NCBI GenBank assembly: GCA_043381765.1
Contig: JBHJMP010000862.1
Location: forward strand, 1 to 41,130
Direction: 5' to 3'
DNA from: Collodictyon triciliatum
Lineage: Eukaryota; CRuMs
DNA: 41,130 nucleotides
Under the pieces are notes generated by a model. It was not told the DNA's origin. It did no database searches and saw only the letters and a program-made list of their open reading frames with translations. Position numbers and translations under genes: made by a program. Each line of letters begins with the position of its first letter. The stretch's first letter is position 1. Positions 17,740 to 33,659 of the stretch are shown here, piece by piece.

Positions 17740-18660
17740 ATAAGGTCTAGAGCGGCTCGGATGGGGAGGTTCCTATTCTCTGGAACAAGGTTTTGCAAGT
17801 CTCCCTCTGCCATCAAAACATATTCACGCCCACCGACCTCATTTTAATTGCAGGTCTGAATCAACCTCTGGTTCGCCTTTTTAGTTTTTAGATAGACTTC
17901 AAGCTCCTCGATGTCCATATCCTTTACAGAACCCAACCTTGGAGTAGTCGGGAACTGGGGCCGGATTAGTGGTAATGTATTGAGCCCAGTCTCGACCTGT
18001 TGGGCAGTGGTGCAAGTCTTGTATGTTTCCTCACAGGACTAGTCTATCAGAGCTGCGAGATTAGAAGGGCAAATGGGAGGGAGGGAAAGCGTTTTACTAC
18101 TGGCCACAAAGGCTCCGACCTCGCCGCTATTCATTTCATCATATAGAGACTGATCACTCAGCACAGACCGGAGGGCCACGCCGTATGTGTAGATGTCGCT
18201 CAGTGGCTAATGCCCTCACCAATCTCGAAGGCCTCGGGCGTGTATGCAGAAAGATAAGACCCTGGATGATGTGCAGCCTGTAGTTGAGGGTCGATTCGTT
18301 GTCGAGTGCTTTTTATTATTATGATGAGTGTGCACATGTCTCTACCTTCTGCAAAATCCAGGACAAAGAGGATGTTTTTGTTGCGATACCCAAAGTGATA
18401 TTGTCTTCATGATTGGGTGCTTCAGTCAGAGCATCAATTCACCCTGCTTCTCGGCGTCTGTGTGCATGACAATTGCGTGCATCTCTGCGTTGGAAATAAA
18501 CTTCACGACGAAGAGGCCCTCCCTCGGCTATGCCTTGAAGACCAGTCCGAAGTTGCCCTTGCCGAAGAGGTTTTATTTCTAGCCAAAGTCCGTGGCCAGG
18601 CGGCTGATTAGTGCTGCGTTGGGTTGCTGTGAGATGTCGCTATGAGGTAGTTGTCAGGGG
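17740..18660 (-). pseudogene. Degenerate protein-kinase pseudogene (fragments in disturbed order)
   Basis: Read right to left: a glycine loop NLFGKGNFGLVFKA (about 18535–18578), the lysine strand LFVVKFI (about 18500), hinge-like KNILFVLDFAEG (about 18341–18375), YTPEAFEIGEG (APE-like motif, about 18215–18247), LSDIYTYGVALRSVL (subdomain IX, about 18160–18204) and NLAALID…ETYKTCTTAQQV (C-lobe end, about 18000–18070). These sit in different frames, separated by in-frame stops (several TAG/TAA around the glycine loop) and a one-base loss near 18205. No HRD or DFG segment is visible. A second hinge/helix-D–E piece, REYVLMAEGDLQNLV then NLPIRAALDLIVEV (about 17745–17840), lies after the C-lobe end, so it is either a second copy or a rearrangement. 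Known family role: phosphotransfer. This copy cannot encode an active enzyme. Confidence 0.7.
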
Positions 18661-19102
18661 ATGTTGAGCGACAGGTAAACGGGTCTAACTTGCTTGATGC
18701 TTCAGCTTTGCGGATTTCTTCAACCTCACAGACCACGGCTGCAGTGTCGACCTGATGGGAGCGTGTTGGTTGTACGCTATGGCGTGTGTGAAGCAGACTT
18801 TGCTGGCCGATGACAACCTTGAAAGAATGAAAAAGATGTAGTACAACGAGCTTTTCCCCTTTATTCGAATCACAATTCAGGAGGATGAAGCCATATACGA
18901 GTGGAAAGTTGCACGAGGTAGAGAAGACGCAAGAAAAAGAGAGTAGCGGCAGATGACGGGTCTGATACAAAGTTTGTGATGGTGAGTTGGCCAGGCGAGT
19001 GAACAACTGACTGATTGACCGGTCAATTAAGTTGCTGGTGCTGTATATACATGTTAAGGACTGAATATGCGATGGAATATATCTCGCAACACATTCTCAC
19101 CC

Positions 19103-19640
19103 CTACCTTTGCTTGCGGTCAGAGTAGCTATGAATGTGGGCGTCTTTCAATGACTTATCTAAGACACTGTATTGTATGATGTCCTCCAGCTCCTTCAGCC
19201 TCTTGAGATTCAGCAAAGTGCCTTTCATGTTGTAGATAAGGGTCGACAGCATAACTTGGTTCCACAACCTTACTTTCCGACGTCCGAGAGATGAAAGTCG
19301 CTCCACATCGATATTTTCGTCTTGATATCCTCAACCAGGCTTGTCTATTTGTTATCCGATTTTGGACCGAAGATGATACCAAGATACTTGAGTGGATGTG
19401 ACGGTGGCTTCCACACAATGTTCCTGGAAACATAATTCCATCTTGAAACCCAAAAGAATTCCATCTGTCTTGTCGTAGTTCATATCTATAGTCAATACTC
19501 GACTGTGATTTCACCCGCCAGCCCGCAAGTTACAGGTGTTTCCTTTCTTTATTATCAACCACACTGCCACCCCTGTAATTCCTTGCGGTAGGTCACCACG
19601 AGACATAATTCCATCCAGAAAAGCCACCAAAAATATTTGT
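19103..19640 (-). mobile_element. Non-LTR (LINE-like) retrotransposon reverse-transcriptase fragment, degenerate
   Basis: On the minus strand, in the order expected for a LINE reverse transcriptase: SRGDLPQGITG (about 19580–19610), MNYDKTDGILLGF (about 19440–19478), HPLKYLGIIFG (about 19366–19400), IKTKISMWSDFHLS (about 19285–19330) and GRRKVRLWNQVMLSTLIYNM (about 19225–19285). The last blocks match the conserved thumb region with its G-R pair and Trp. The blocks fall in different frames, separated by stops, and neither the catalytic YADD box nor an endonuclease is seen, so this is a dead 3' part. No poly-A tail or target-site duplication was identified. Confidence 0.62.
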
Positions 19641-20745
19641 ATTCCAACATTATATTTAACTCAAGCTTTATGCAGGGCTGTATTCATACAGTAACTTTTT
19701 CGTCTTCCACAAATATTACTGAAAGACACAATTAGCTTGGAATGATTAAAATGCGCACAATCAAATCATATGCGTTCTTCGACACAAGGCGGAGGTGTTG
19801 TTGTCTGACCTGAAAGCCCGCACATAATCTGATGGCGGATTATGCAACTCTTCGCAATCTATATGTTGTAGGGACTGATAACAAACAGTTCAGGTGCAAA
19901 AAGAATGCTCCACGAGAAAAGTAACACAGATTTCCATACTTTTAATCTTGTCTATGTTCAACAACACATGATTTATTGGCCTGACTATGTTATCTTTATG
20001 TTGCTATACACCGCGATTGAAAGGCGAATCCCATGCAAACCTTGAGCCAATAATCCTTTGGCTGCAACAACTCTGGCCGTAAAATCTAAAGGGACGACTT
20101 CAACAGATGCGACCATACCGCAATATAGAGGCAAACGATTCTCGGACCGGTGCCGAGATACTCGAGTTTTGCCCGTCCACGCCCAAACAAGTTGTTGAAC
20201 AAAACACATTCTCCTGAAGTAAAGGATGTCAGACGTTCCATCTCTGTGGCTGTTTGCAAGAAAAGAGCACGAAAGCGCGACAAATAAAAACAATAATAGC
20301 GGTTGGAGAGACAGCGGGGGGAAACTGCCGGATACAATCAGTGCCATGTTCCGCTTACTTTTTCCTCCAGTTATCGGATGAAATAGTTTGCATCACGACT
20401 TTAGTTCGAGTTGATGATATCTTAAGTGGCAAAAAAAAAAAAAAAAAAAAAGTAGGAAATATAAGACATAGTTATAATACACAAACTGTCGATGCCATTA
20501 GCAAAACTGAGATAAATAATTCCTTATGGCAATTGAAATGGAAAGTAACGATTTAAGTTTGTGTCCTTGATGTTAAAATGACAGCATCTCGTAAAAATCA
20601 GCTGCACCGCATATTGGACATAATAAAGATAGCTAGTTGAATTAGAAAAGGAAGATTCATTTTACTATTTATAAATAGGAAGGTATTGTGTTCCATGATA
20701 CGCGGGGGATGAGGCAGATAGACAGAGTAAAGTTCACACGATTTT
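19641..20745. other. Unassigned sequence between LINE fragment and C2 gene
   Basis: A minus-strand open stretch at 20086–20347 (for example GECVLFNNLFGRGRAKLEYL) could be an exon or a decayed coding piece, but I recognise no family and can find no partner exons. An A-run lies at about 20431–20450. The rest is AT-rich without visible features. Confidence 0.4.
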
Positions 20746-21115
20746 CTATTCGCCAAGGAGTTTCTTCTCCTTGACATTTCGGTCAGAGAGGATGCTGATT
20801 GTGGACTGGACAAAGTTCATATATCTGCAGAAGTCAGCATTAGATAATCAGAGAAGAATCTTTTTGTAACTACTAACAATGGATATATGAATATGATAAT
20901 TTCTCAATAAAATAAAATATAATATACAGGATATCCACCAAATGTTTTTTTCTGGAAGGAATTAATGTATTGTATATTACGATTTCGAGGAGGATTGCAT
21001 TTCTTTTTGTTCGTCTCTGTCTTTCACGGCCTCCGTTCTCTAAGTCGTTTACTCATTTAAAAAATAGAATAGAATGATACAGAAAGGACCTTTGCTATCC
21101 TCCTATGTTGCCGAT

Positions 21116-21146
<31 letters not shown>

Positions 21147-23366
21147 ACAAAACAAAACAAAACAAAACAAAACAAAACAAAACAAAACAAAACAAAACAA
21201 AACAAAACAAAACAAAAAACAAAAACAAATGGATTTTTTTCTTATAGCGATAAATGAATCCGTACGCGGTTGCTAGCCATGATTGTCTGGTGCAAGAATA
21301 ACAACTTATCCAGTCGGTCATTTATCGTGCAATAATGTTCTCTCATCTACATGTGCGCATGATTAATGGAATAATTAATATTATATTTAAAAAATTTTTT
21401 AAAAAAAAGGCAATCAGAGTAAACAGTAAACTTGGATAGATTCAATTATATGTGAAGAATGGCATTTGAGCGACACTGTGAAATAAACAAACATCATGGT
21501 ATCTTTTCATGGCATGCCGCAGCTTCTCAAATCGAGGCTGACGGTTTTCCTCTTCCACGCCGCCTGATAAAAAAAAACAATAATTATTTGTCTCCTTAAA
21601 ATTTATATAGAATTGGCAAAGACAGAAAAAAAATATTCGGATCCAAAGGAACACTACGAGTATGAAATTAATGAACAGGTACGATTGTTTATGCCACAAA
21701 GTCAACATGCACAACACAAGATTGTTTGTCACTGACCAATCAGATTTCCATAGCCAAGTTTTGCTTTGGTGGTAAAGTCCAAGAAGGCAGGATGGGGCAT
21801 GACTTTTGGTGTGAGCGTTATGCGGTCGGTTTCCTACGACATGATTGACTTTAAAAAAGCAGGCATATTCTATACGATGCATGTTGTGCGTTCGTTTTTG
21901 AGTTTCTTCGGTTTCGAAACCCTCCTGTTCCTAACACAAACCTGTCTTTCTTCTGGAGGCTCTATACGAGGGAACAAGGAGAAAGCCAAAAAGTCTGTTG
22001 ATTTCTTCTGGTCGTCTTTGAGCTGGGCAGGATAAATAAACGAGCCATATGATGGTAAATAATCATGAAAAGCACGTTTAAAAGGATGAATTGCGTGTAA
22101 TAAATCTACTTGAAGCACGTTTAAACTCATTCATACACAATGCATGCACCTGCATAGAGTATCCGTATCCATATATCCCATAGGTGAATATGATTTCCAA
22201 GTGGATTTCCCCCACATTCTGGTGATTGCTAAGCAAATCAAAACTGCCCCGGATTGGACTCCACTAGAAAGTATAGTGGAATATTAACTTCAAAGATGCT
22301 ATTTGTGAAGCAACGGACCACAATCTCTGCCAGGATCAGTAACGCGCTTATCATGGGAAAGTATCCCACCTTAATCACATCGTGCAGATGGAAAGCAACA
22401 GAGGCAACCTCCTGATGCTCATGGGCACTGCTGGCATCAAAGGCAAACAACTGGAGATGAAGCAGATTGAAAGGATGCTTTGGATTCCTTAAAACCTATG
22501 ATCAACCACAGTGAGTGTAGAAATTGAATCCAAATGACAAGATAACGAAGGATAACTCGAGCACAATTAATTGCAAATGACTATGCATTGCATATGCATG
22601 TGAACGCGTCTTTGTAACAAAGATATAGTAATAGAATGGAGGGTGCTCACAGAGACTGGGAAATGCTTCACTTGGTTCCACACAACATGGCCAAATTGAT
22701 TCAAGACAACACGCGTGCGCTTTGAAAGATTTCGGACAGACATTCGCACGTAAGTATTTCCGTGGCTGAGGTTGGAGCCTTTCATAGTATAATAGAAAAC
22801 ATAAGACGCTCATAGGCGGTAACGAGACGAGTCTACATTCACAACAACTTCAGGAGAATGACAGTAAGTGCAAAGTATACACATTCAGTATATTTTAAGG
22901 CTGCGGTAATTTGAAGGAAAATGAAGTGGGGGGATGCCCTGGGAGAACTTTTCAAAAGAAAATATTCTTTTGAGTCACAATTAAAGAGAAAAATAAAATA
23001 AAAGTCTGGTAAAACAATCGCAAGGGTGAGGTCATTGTGTGCGGATAAACCTTCAATGTAGAGTTTGCGGGCCTCCTTCACAACGACCGTCACAACACCG
23101 TACTGCAAAACATTGTGAGCGAAAGTTGAAGAAAGATTCAAGAGTTAGAGAGCAGAAAAGAAAAGAAAAGAAAAGAAAAGAAAAGGAAAGAAAAACAACC
23201 CATGATTCAGGATAGCACGGAAGAGAGAACCAAAAAGTACCACAGAAGGATGAGTTTCGTCCTCAATCAGGAGCTTCCGAAGATTTGCCGAACCGAAAGA
23301 GTTGCTTCCGCTCTCTTCGCCCATCGCGCCTCTCCTTGAGCTCCTTCTTTGTTCTCCTACAGGCAT
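20746..23366 (-). CDS. C2-domain protein (about 10 exons, roughly 260–290 aa)
   Basis: Minus-strand exons in phase: 23241–23324 (or starting at Met 23366), 23051–23102, 22651–22778, 22370–22477, 22150–22218, 21942–22022, 21737–21833, 21493–21563, then a last exon ending at the TAG 20746–20748. The start MGEESGSNSFGSANLRKLL leads into a C2 fold: YGVVTVVVKEARKLYIEGSN, TYVRMSVRNLSKRTRVVLNQ, VWNQVKHFPVS, LHLQLFAFDAS, VASVAFHLHDVI, GEIHLEIIFTYG. After it come YGYGYSMQLKDDQKK, RITLTPKVMPHPAFLDF and a charged helix. C2 domains bind phospholipid, often with Ca2+; this one has few Asp in the loops, so Ca2+ binding is doubtful. Exon 8 ends in phase 0 but the last exon (MNFVQSTISILSDRN…) needs phase 2, so one small exon is missing from my model; a candidate lies at about 21249–21330. 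The family beyond the C2 fold is not recognised. Confidence 0.75.
21119..21217 (+). repeat. (AAAAC)n microsatellite
   Basis: About 19 units of AAAAC/CAAAA, perfect apart from the end. It lies in the last, unresolved intron region of the C2 gene. The 5-bp period keeps open frames on the minus strand (Phe/Val/Leu/Cys runs), which are not coding. Confidence 0.97.
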
Positions 23367-24184
23367 TCATGCAAGGATCGAAGCTGGTCTTGGTTATCAA
23401 CATCATTGGTATCTTCGACTCTGCGCGCTGCTGCCTTCGCGGTGTCTCCGTTCGATGATCAAAGTACCGTCCAGGCTGATGATCACATCAAAGTCTTTGT
23501 TGTGATTAATCAGCGAAAAATCTGTGTTTTTGAGGCCGCATCACATTGCAACGGATGTGCTTATTTGGTATCATGAAGTGGAATATCGACGGTTATTGGC
23601 TTCTGGGTTTGTTGGGTTGCGTGTCCGCATGTGTAAAAATTGGAAGGAGGGGCGTGGATGCATCGCTCGTCTGTGTTTTGGGACAAGAAAAGAAAAGGCA
23701 GAAGAAAACACAAACATAAAACTCAGACATGAATAAACACAAGATAACTGGAAGATAGGCACATCGTGTATGAGATTCGAGAGGAGTGTGCGACAGTTGA
23801 TGTCTTTTCTTTTTCTTTTTTGTTCGTGAATACTTTTGTTTATTCAGTGCATTTCTGCGTTGTGATTTGATATCGAGTGCAAATAGCGAGGCACGAGGTT
23901 TTTGAAGTGGTGTAAGGCTGGGCATTCTATATGAATTCGAGAGAAAGGCAGGATAAAAAGAAATGGAGGAAAGAATAAAGAGGATGTGGCTTAGTACCTC
24001 TTTTTTAAATATGTTCTAAAGGTATCCACAACGCAAACGAGGCAAAGTCATATAGGGAAACTGTATGTCATGTTTTGTCTTCAGCATCCGTTGGATTGCA
24101 GTGAAGAGCAAAATAGGGCTCCGACGAGAATCGATGTGGCCGCAAAGAAAAAAAAAACAAGGATGCGCATCGTTGATGTGTTGT
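23367..24184. other. Spacer between C2 gene and the FGD-type gene
   Basis: Both neighbours are on the minus strand, so this holds the FGD gene 3' UTR and the C2 gene promoter. Only short unsupported open frames are seen. No repeat of note. Confidence 0.55.
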
Positions 24185-28327
<4,143 letters not shown>

Positions 28328-28971
28328 TTTCAAGACTACGGCTACGGTCTCTTTCTCGATATGTGAAAAGTGGGTAGTGGTGTTCTTGACTTGTCCGTAT
28401 TGTTTCCTCGACGCGCAGGTTTTCCCAAGAGGTTCTCTTGAAAGAAAAGAGGAAGAAAAAGGCACAGGGCAGATTACGCAAACAAGAAGAAAAAAAAATA
28501 AGAAAGAATTATTACGGCGGTTTGTAAAACCCGCTGATTTGTGTGAGCAGTGTGTGACAGTGCCAACTTCTTTCGGGGAAACATAAGGCCGAGTCCTTTT
28601 GAAACTGTACGATTCGCGCCGACGATCACACTGATCACGTTTGATCACGCTCCTTTTTTTATGCCTGATTTCTGATCTCGGCTTCGTGGCAGGTTATAAT
28701 CACGGCAGCGCGACATATATATCGGCACACAGAGAAGAATTATTGTTCTGGAAATTACTTTTGCCGATTCAATGAATACTATCTATTCTGGAAAATAAAT
28801 TAGAAGCTTTCAGAATGTCATTTTCCGTGCTTGCTTTGTGGTTTTCCAAGGCTGAATCATTACTTTTTTGTTTAGTGTTCACATTATTGGGCTACTTCAG
28901 GCGTGCTACTATCGGACAATGATTTTCATGCAGGGGTAGTTGCGTTGATTTTTATCTGAACTAATGTTTGT
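28328..28971. other. Spacer upstream of the FGD-type gene
   Basis: Head of the FGD gene and tail of the Deg protease gene, both minus strand. A minus-strand open piece around 28328–28436 (RTSWENLRVEET…) directly precedes the proposed start and may be 5' UTR or a longer first exon. Nothing else recognised. Confidence 0.45.
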
Positions 28972-31900
28972 TTAAAGATTCGTAGCTGGGCAGAGAGACT
29001 GGATAGCACTTGGGATTCGGTGGTTGCGCATCAGCAGCTTTGTCGACATGGTTGCTGATATAGAATCCAGGATGATAGATCTATGCATTTTCGGTAAAGT
29101 AGATTCCAGTTAAACCGAAAGAAAATATGGCTGGTGAATACTTATGGGGAAAAATGGACAAAATAAATAATAATAGTTTATTTCCCGTAAGTATGAAGAA
29201 TAAATAGTAAATATTAGCCTCCCATTCTACAAAGTAAATGATAAGAAAAACAATAAAATTATTTTTTGTATTCAAGGTATGTTGATTTGGAATAGTTTTT
29301 CTTGAAAATTTCGAAACTTATTACTATTGTTATTATCGTTATGATTGTTATCACTATTAGATCATGTAGGTGAACACAACGTTTGATATGCTCTTACTGT
29401 CCGTTTTGAAGTCCAATATCAATAAAGCCTCTGGTAACCTGCTGAATTAGTGATTTCATACCTTCCAGATTTCTAACCTGTTTCTTGTTCACCGTTTCTA
29501 CAACTGAGTGGACTACATTACGGCTGCTTTGCCGGTGTTTGATGAAAGTTTGAATGAAATAGGCGACTATTTTATTGTTTAAAAAGAGAATACGATAATT
29601 ATTGAAAATGAGGTCGCACTAAATGATTTTTTTTTGGTTTCTTTTCAACAGTTTATTGAGAGAAAACAAGAGGTCGCACTAAATGATAAAATTAAAAGGT
29701 GAGTACTACCTATAGCCTCTATTTGCACTATCTAAGAAAACATGAGAGATAACCACCACCTAAAATGTTTCAATTTTGAGCCGAGCAAAACAAATGACTT
29801 AGTTGAGTTGAACCAGTCTAATACTATTTTCCCTCGAACATATGTATCGAGCATTTAGGGATGACAATTCAGGCATTAACATCACCATCATGTCAAAAAT
29901 CACCTCTTGATCTTCATACTCCAAAGTTCCCTCCAGGGCCATGGATACAAGTTTTCTAGGTGCATCTTGTATCCTTCATAATTTTCGGTTCGAGATAAAA
30001 ATTGATTAAGAATGTGCTCATTATTCAAAATTATATTGAAAATTATCTATTTTGAGAGTATATGGCAGTAAAGAGTAGGCCATATGAACCATATTTTCAA
30101 CTATAAGATATACATCCAGACACACTACCAATTTGATCCAAATGTATGCAAATATGGTTGGCTTAGTGGAACGAAGACGTAGCCTCCAAATACAAAGTAT
30201 CTGGCAAAAATGAATAAAAAAAATTATGCTGATGAGATTTGTCATACCACCCAATTGATTGTGATGAAGCTGCATCAAATAAGATCTAAATATGAGGGGA
30301 AACCTGGCCTCCTTGCCAAGCTTTGTGAAAATGTTTGTCCCATCAGTAAGATTTTGTGAAAAGCGAATATCAAACAAATGATATCGGCTTTGGCATATTT
30401 TCATAGTTTACAATTCATAATGAGCAGTATATTTCCTTCATGAGACGATAGATAACCTGGTGAATGGGGACTAATGCACACACCGGCTTGGCGTGGATGA
30501 GGATGTCTTTTTCCTTTATTACAAAATTGAGGATAAGGAAAGCCTACTCGAGGGCCATATTTCGGTGAATTGTATTTTCGTAATTTTGCAAATTTACACT
30601 AACGTTCCCAGTGCGAAGAACTCTCAATTTTATTATATCTCCGGGCAATTTCATTGATACGAGATGATCCATGAGAATCGTCTCTAATAGTAGAAAGTAA
30701 AAACATAGCTAATACTAAAGAATCTTGAATGGTGATGTATTTATTTTTGGTAATTTTATTTTTTTGCGTAAAAATTTACTATTTCGAAAGGGAATGCAGC
30801 CATCGTTGCTAATAGATACATCGTCAATTGACATTATAATATCTCCCTATAAATGGGTATTGATAAAGTAAGGTCAATTAATAGGCTAGCAATCTTTGAG
30901 ATAAATAGAACAAAAATAAGATCATTCAGTGCATCTTATTTTTCAATATGCTAAAAATGTTTTCTGTGCAATTTTTACATAGTTGTGATTAAAAAAATAA
31001 TTACTTTGAGAAGTGCGCCATGTGCGGATGATGTTGGCTGAACTCGGTTAACCAATACTCCAGTCTTTATATTCAGGAATAAAAACCAGCAATTATTTTT
31101 CAACTACTTATCCCAAACATGTTGTCCTTGACTACCTGAGTATTTCTCATTCCATAGTATTTTCGTATATATTGGTTATCCATGGCCTGACACAACAAGC
31201 CTAGAGCTGGAAGCTTGCTCACCGCCCCATATCTACGTAAGGAGCCCAAAAAATTTTAAATGGAAATATAAGCACAGAACTGGAAACATCAGTGCCAAAA
31301 TAATAATAGAAAATAAGTTGTTATATATATATATATATATATATATTCTTGCATCAATGCTTTTGTTCAAAGATAACCTTTCATATTCTACCAAAAACCG
31401 ACGAATAACAGGTGTGGGTATCTATGAAAAGACATTATTTACAAATTTAGATTCCAAGATTTTTACACTAATGGAAAAGTTGATGAAACCAAATCATGAG
31501 TTCATTATCTCATTGAGTATTCGGCTCTACCCCTTATGCTTTGAATCGAATAGAGTGAAAAAATTACAATGAAGTTAGAGTTTTCTTCTGACTGGTTGCT
31601 TTGGAATGCCAGCCCAACAACCTGTATTACAACCAGATATAAGATATCAGTTAACCATTCGATTATTCGTGTTATATTTTGTCTCTTATCTTTGAATGGA
31701 ATAAAGGGAAAAAATATTTTGTCTCTTATGTAATTCATTTAGATAATAAAATATACACTGAGAAATAATAATAAATTAAAAAAAGTACACATAACCATAT
31801 TATCATATGAATGTCAATAATGATAGAGAAAACTTACATTACCATACTGAAAAACAGGCCCCCCGCTGTTCCCTGGTCGAATTTTTGCGTTTGAGCGCAT

Positions 31901-33592
31901 CATTAATAAAAAGGATGCACCTAAGTAATGAGGTCAGAAAGAAATAAAAAAAATTATTCAATATTGGCCCGATTCGAGAATCATTTGCTTCTATTTGCTG
32001 GTGAAAATAAGAGCGGATTGATTACTGTATGAATAATGTTGCACTTCGATATCCGACACGACTCCTGATGAAACAGAAACATCTATCTCTGTTTAATTTT
32101 ATTTGAGAAATAGTTAGTACCATTCCTAATAATTAAAAATTGAGAATGTAAGAAAATGTAGATTCTTTGGATTTACTTCTGGATTGATGTTATTATGCAA
32201 ATATTTTGTCGAATATACTGATTAAAAATAGCATTAGCTTAAAATTCAATGGATCAATGTGCTTCTCCCTCATGATGCATAATTTCGGGTACCAATCGAA
32301 TCGTTAAATTACCTTCAACTGGGAATCCAACGACATGGATGGGAGAAAGAACCTCCTATATTATATGAATATAATATTGCTATGAAAAGTCATTACCATA
32401 CTTAAGCTACTCACAACTAATTTCGCATTAAGATTTTGATGAGAAATTATATGGTGATTATTTTCTAACTATATAATCAAATAATCGCAGAGACCTACAG
32501 GAATGTCCCCAAAACGTATAACTGGCGCATTCTCCCAAAAATCTCTATCTTCTACTGTAAGAAGAGCCAAATCGCAATCGTGTGAGACCGCGAGAACCTT
32601 TAATTAACTTAAATGATTATGAAACTACAAAATCAATGATATCCTTTTTTTTTTCTCATTAAAATATAATAAAAAATTTCATAACGTGCGATTGTAATGA
32701 AATATTCAATTTTGCACAAGATATTGTGTACAAAGAAAAATACTTACGCGGGCTCTTGATAGTGTCCCTGTGGTGTTTGACTGGACCCTGATGTGTGAGT
32801 GATATGCAATCACATGAGCATTTGTAAGTATTCGTTGGTTTGGCAATAGCAACCCAGAGCCCACAGTCTCTGTCGCAGCTTTTTGTTTCCACTATCGAAT
32901 AATTTCATGGTACGTGTGACTACCGAATTGATGTTGATTTTGGATTTTATTTTTTAAAAAAAAAAATTCAATCTTTTCGCCAAAACGAATATCATCAAGT
33001 GATTTTTGTCCGGTACAAAAAAAATGTGTTGTGGGATTCATATGACCCAATATAATATATGACTCTGACATCTTCAAAAAAAAAACACCACATCCCATCC
33101 ACACATTCTTTTTGACTAAATACAGGGAAAGAATGATTTGGTGACGGGAGTAAGGGATAGGCTACTCACGATATCATATTTATCGTAAGAAAAGAAGGTG
33201 AAAGCATGACAAACATACTGGTAGGAACATGTCGCGATGCTCGTGTTTCGTCATAACTTGAATAATATTTTGTTCATGAAGTATGGTTATTCAATGCTTG
33301 GGCAGTGTGTATGTAATTGGATATTGTGGTTGGTACATGGAGAGGTGAAAAATGGAAGAAGAAGAAAAGGCTGAACACTTAAGTTCGCGATTCAGAATGG
33401 GGGGAAAGTAGAACTGGACCTACTTTTGACAGCACTCCGAGTGTCATACTCTTCGTAAACTGCGCTGTTTGAGTATGTTTTACTCTGCGCCATGTAGGCA
33501 GTAAAGGACCGTTTGACAAAGCAGTCTCGGTAGTTTCTCAGAGCTGGAAAAGAAAGGCCAAAACTCTGCCGCATGCCCCTAACCAGTTGCAT
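28972..33592 (-). CDS. Deg/HtrA-type serine endoprotease with two C-terminal PDZ-like regions (about 19–20 exons, about 600 aa)
   Basis: Resolved minus-strand exons: 33424–33592, 32748–32891, 32499–32597, 32313–32355, 32026–32088, 31838–31920, 31568–31621, 31378–31421, 31136–31232, 31005–31064, 30780–30846, 30604–30683, 30457–30513, 30129–30200, 29904–29973, 29710–29759, one ending at 29398, 28972–29080. The start MQLVRGMRQSFGLSFPALRN is basic and amphipathic, like a mitochondrial presequence. Catalytic triad: His in RILTNAHVI, Asp in HDCDLALL, Ser in RPGNSGGPVF; also VGSGLLLP and IHVVGFPVEG. Downstream are the first PDZ (TGVLVNRVQP, GDIIMSIDDVSISNDG) and the plant-Deg-like extension (YVFVPLSQPYL, then VVVISHVFLDSANRGY, VVETVNKKQVRNLEG, IILDSISATMS). 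Family role: ATP-independent quality-control proteolysis in organelles. Three small exons (after the first, before 30200, and around 29620–29690) are unresolved by phase. The usual DAAINPGNSGGP is here SNAKIRPGNSGGP. Confidence 0.9.
31321..31347. repeat. (TA)n dinucleotide repeat
   Basis: Short TA run inside the Deg-gene intron between exons 31378–31421 and 31136–31232. Confidence 0.9.
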
Positions 33593-33659
33593 TTCTTGTA
33601 TTTGTACAGTTGTTCTCTTTGCCTGCCTAATAGGTTAAAATAAGGGGGCCTAAAGAAAG

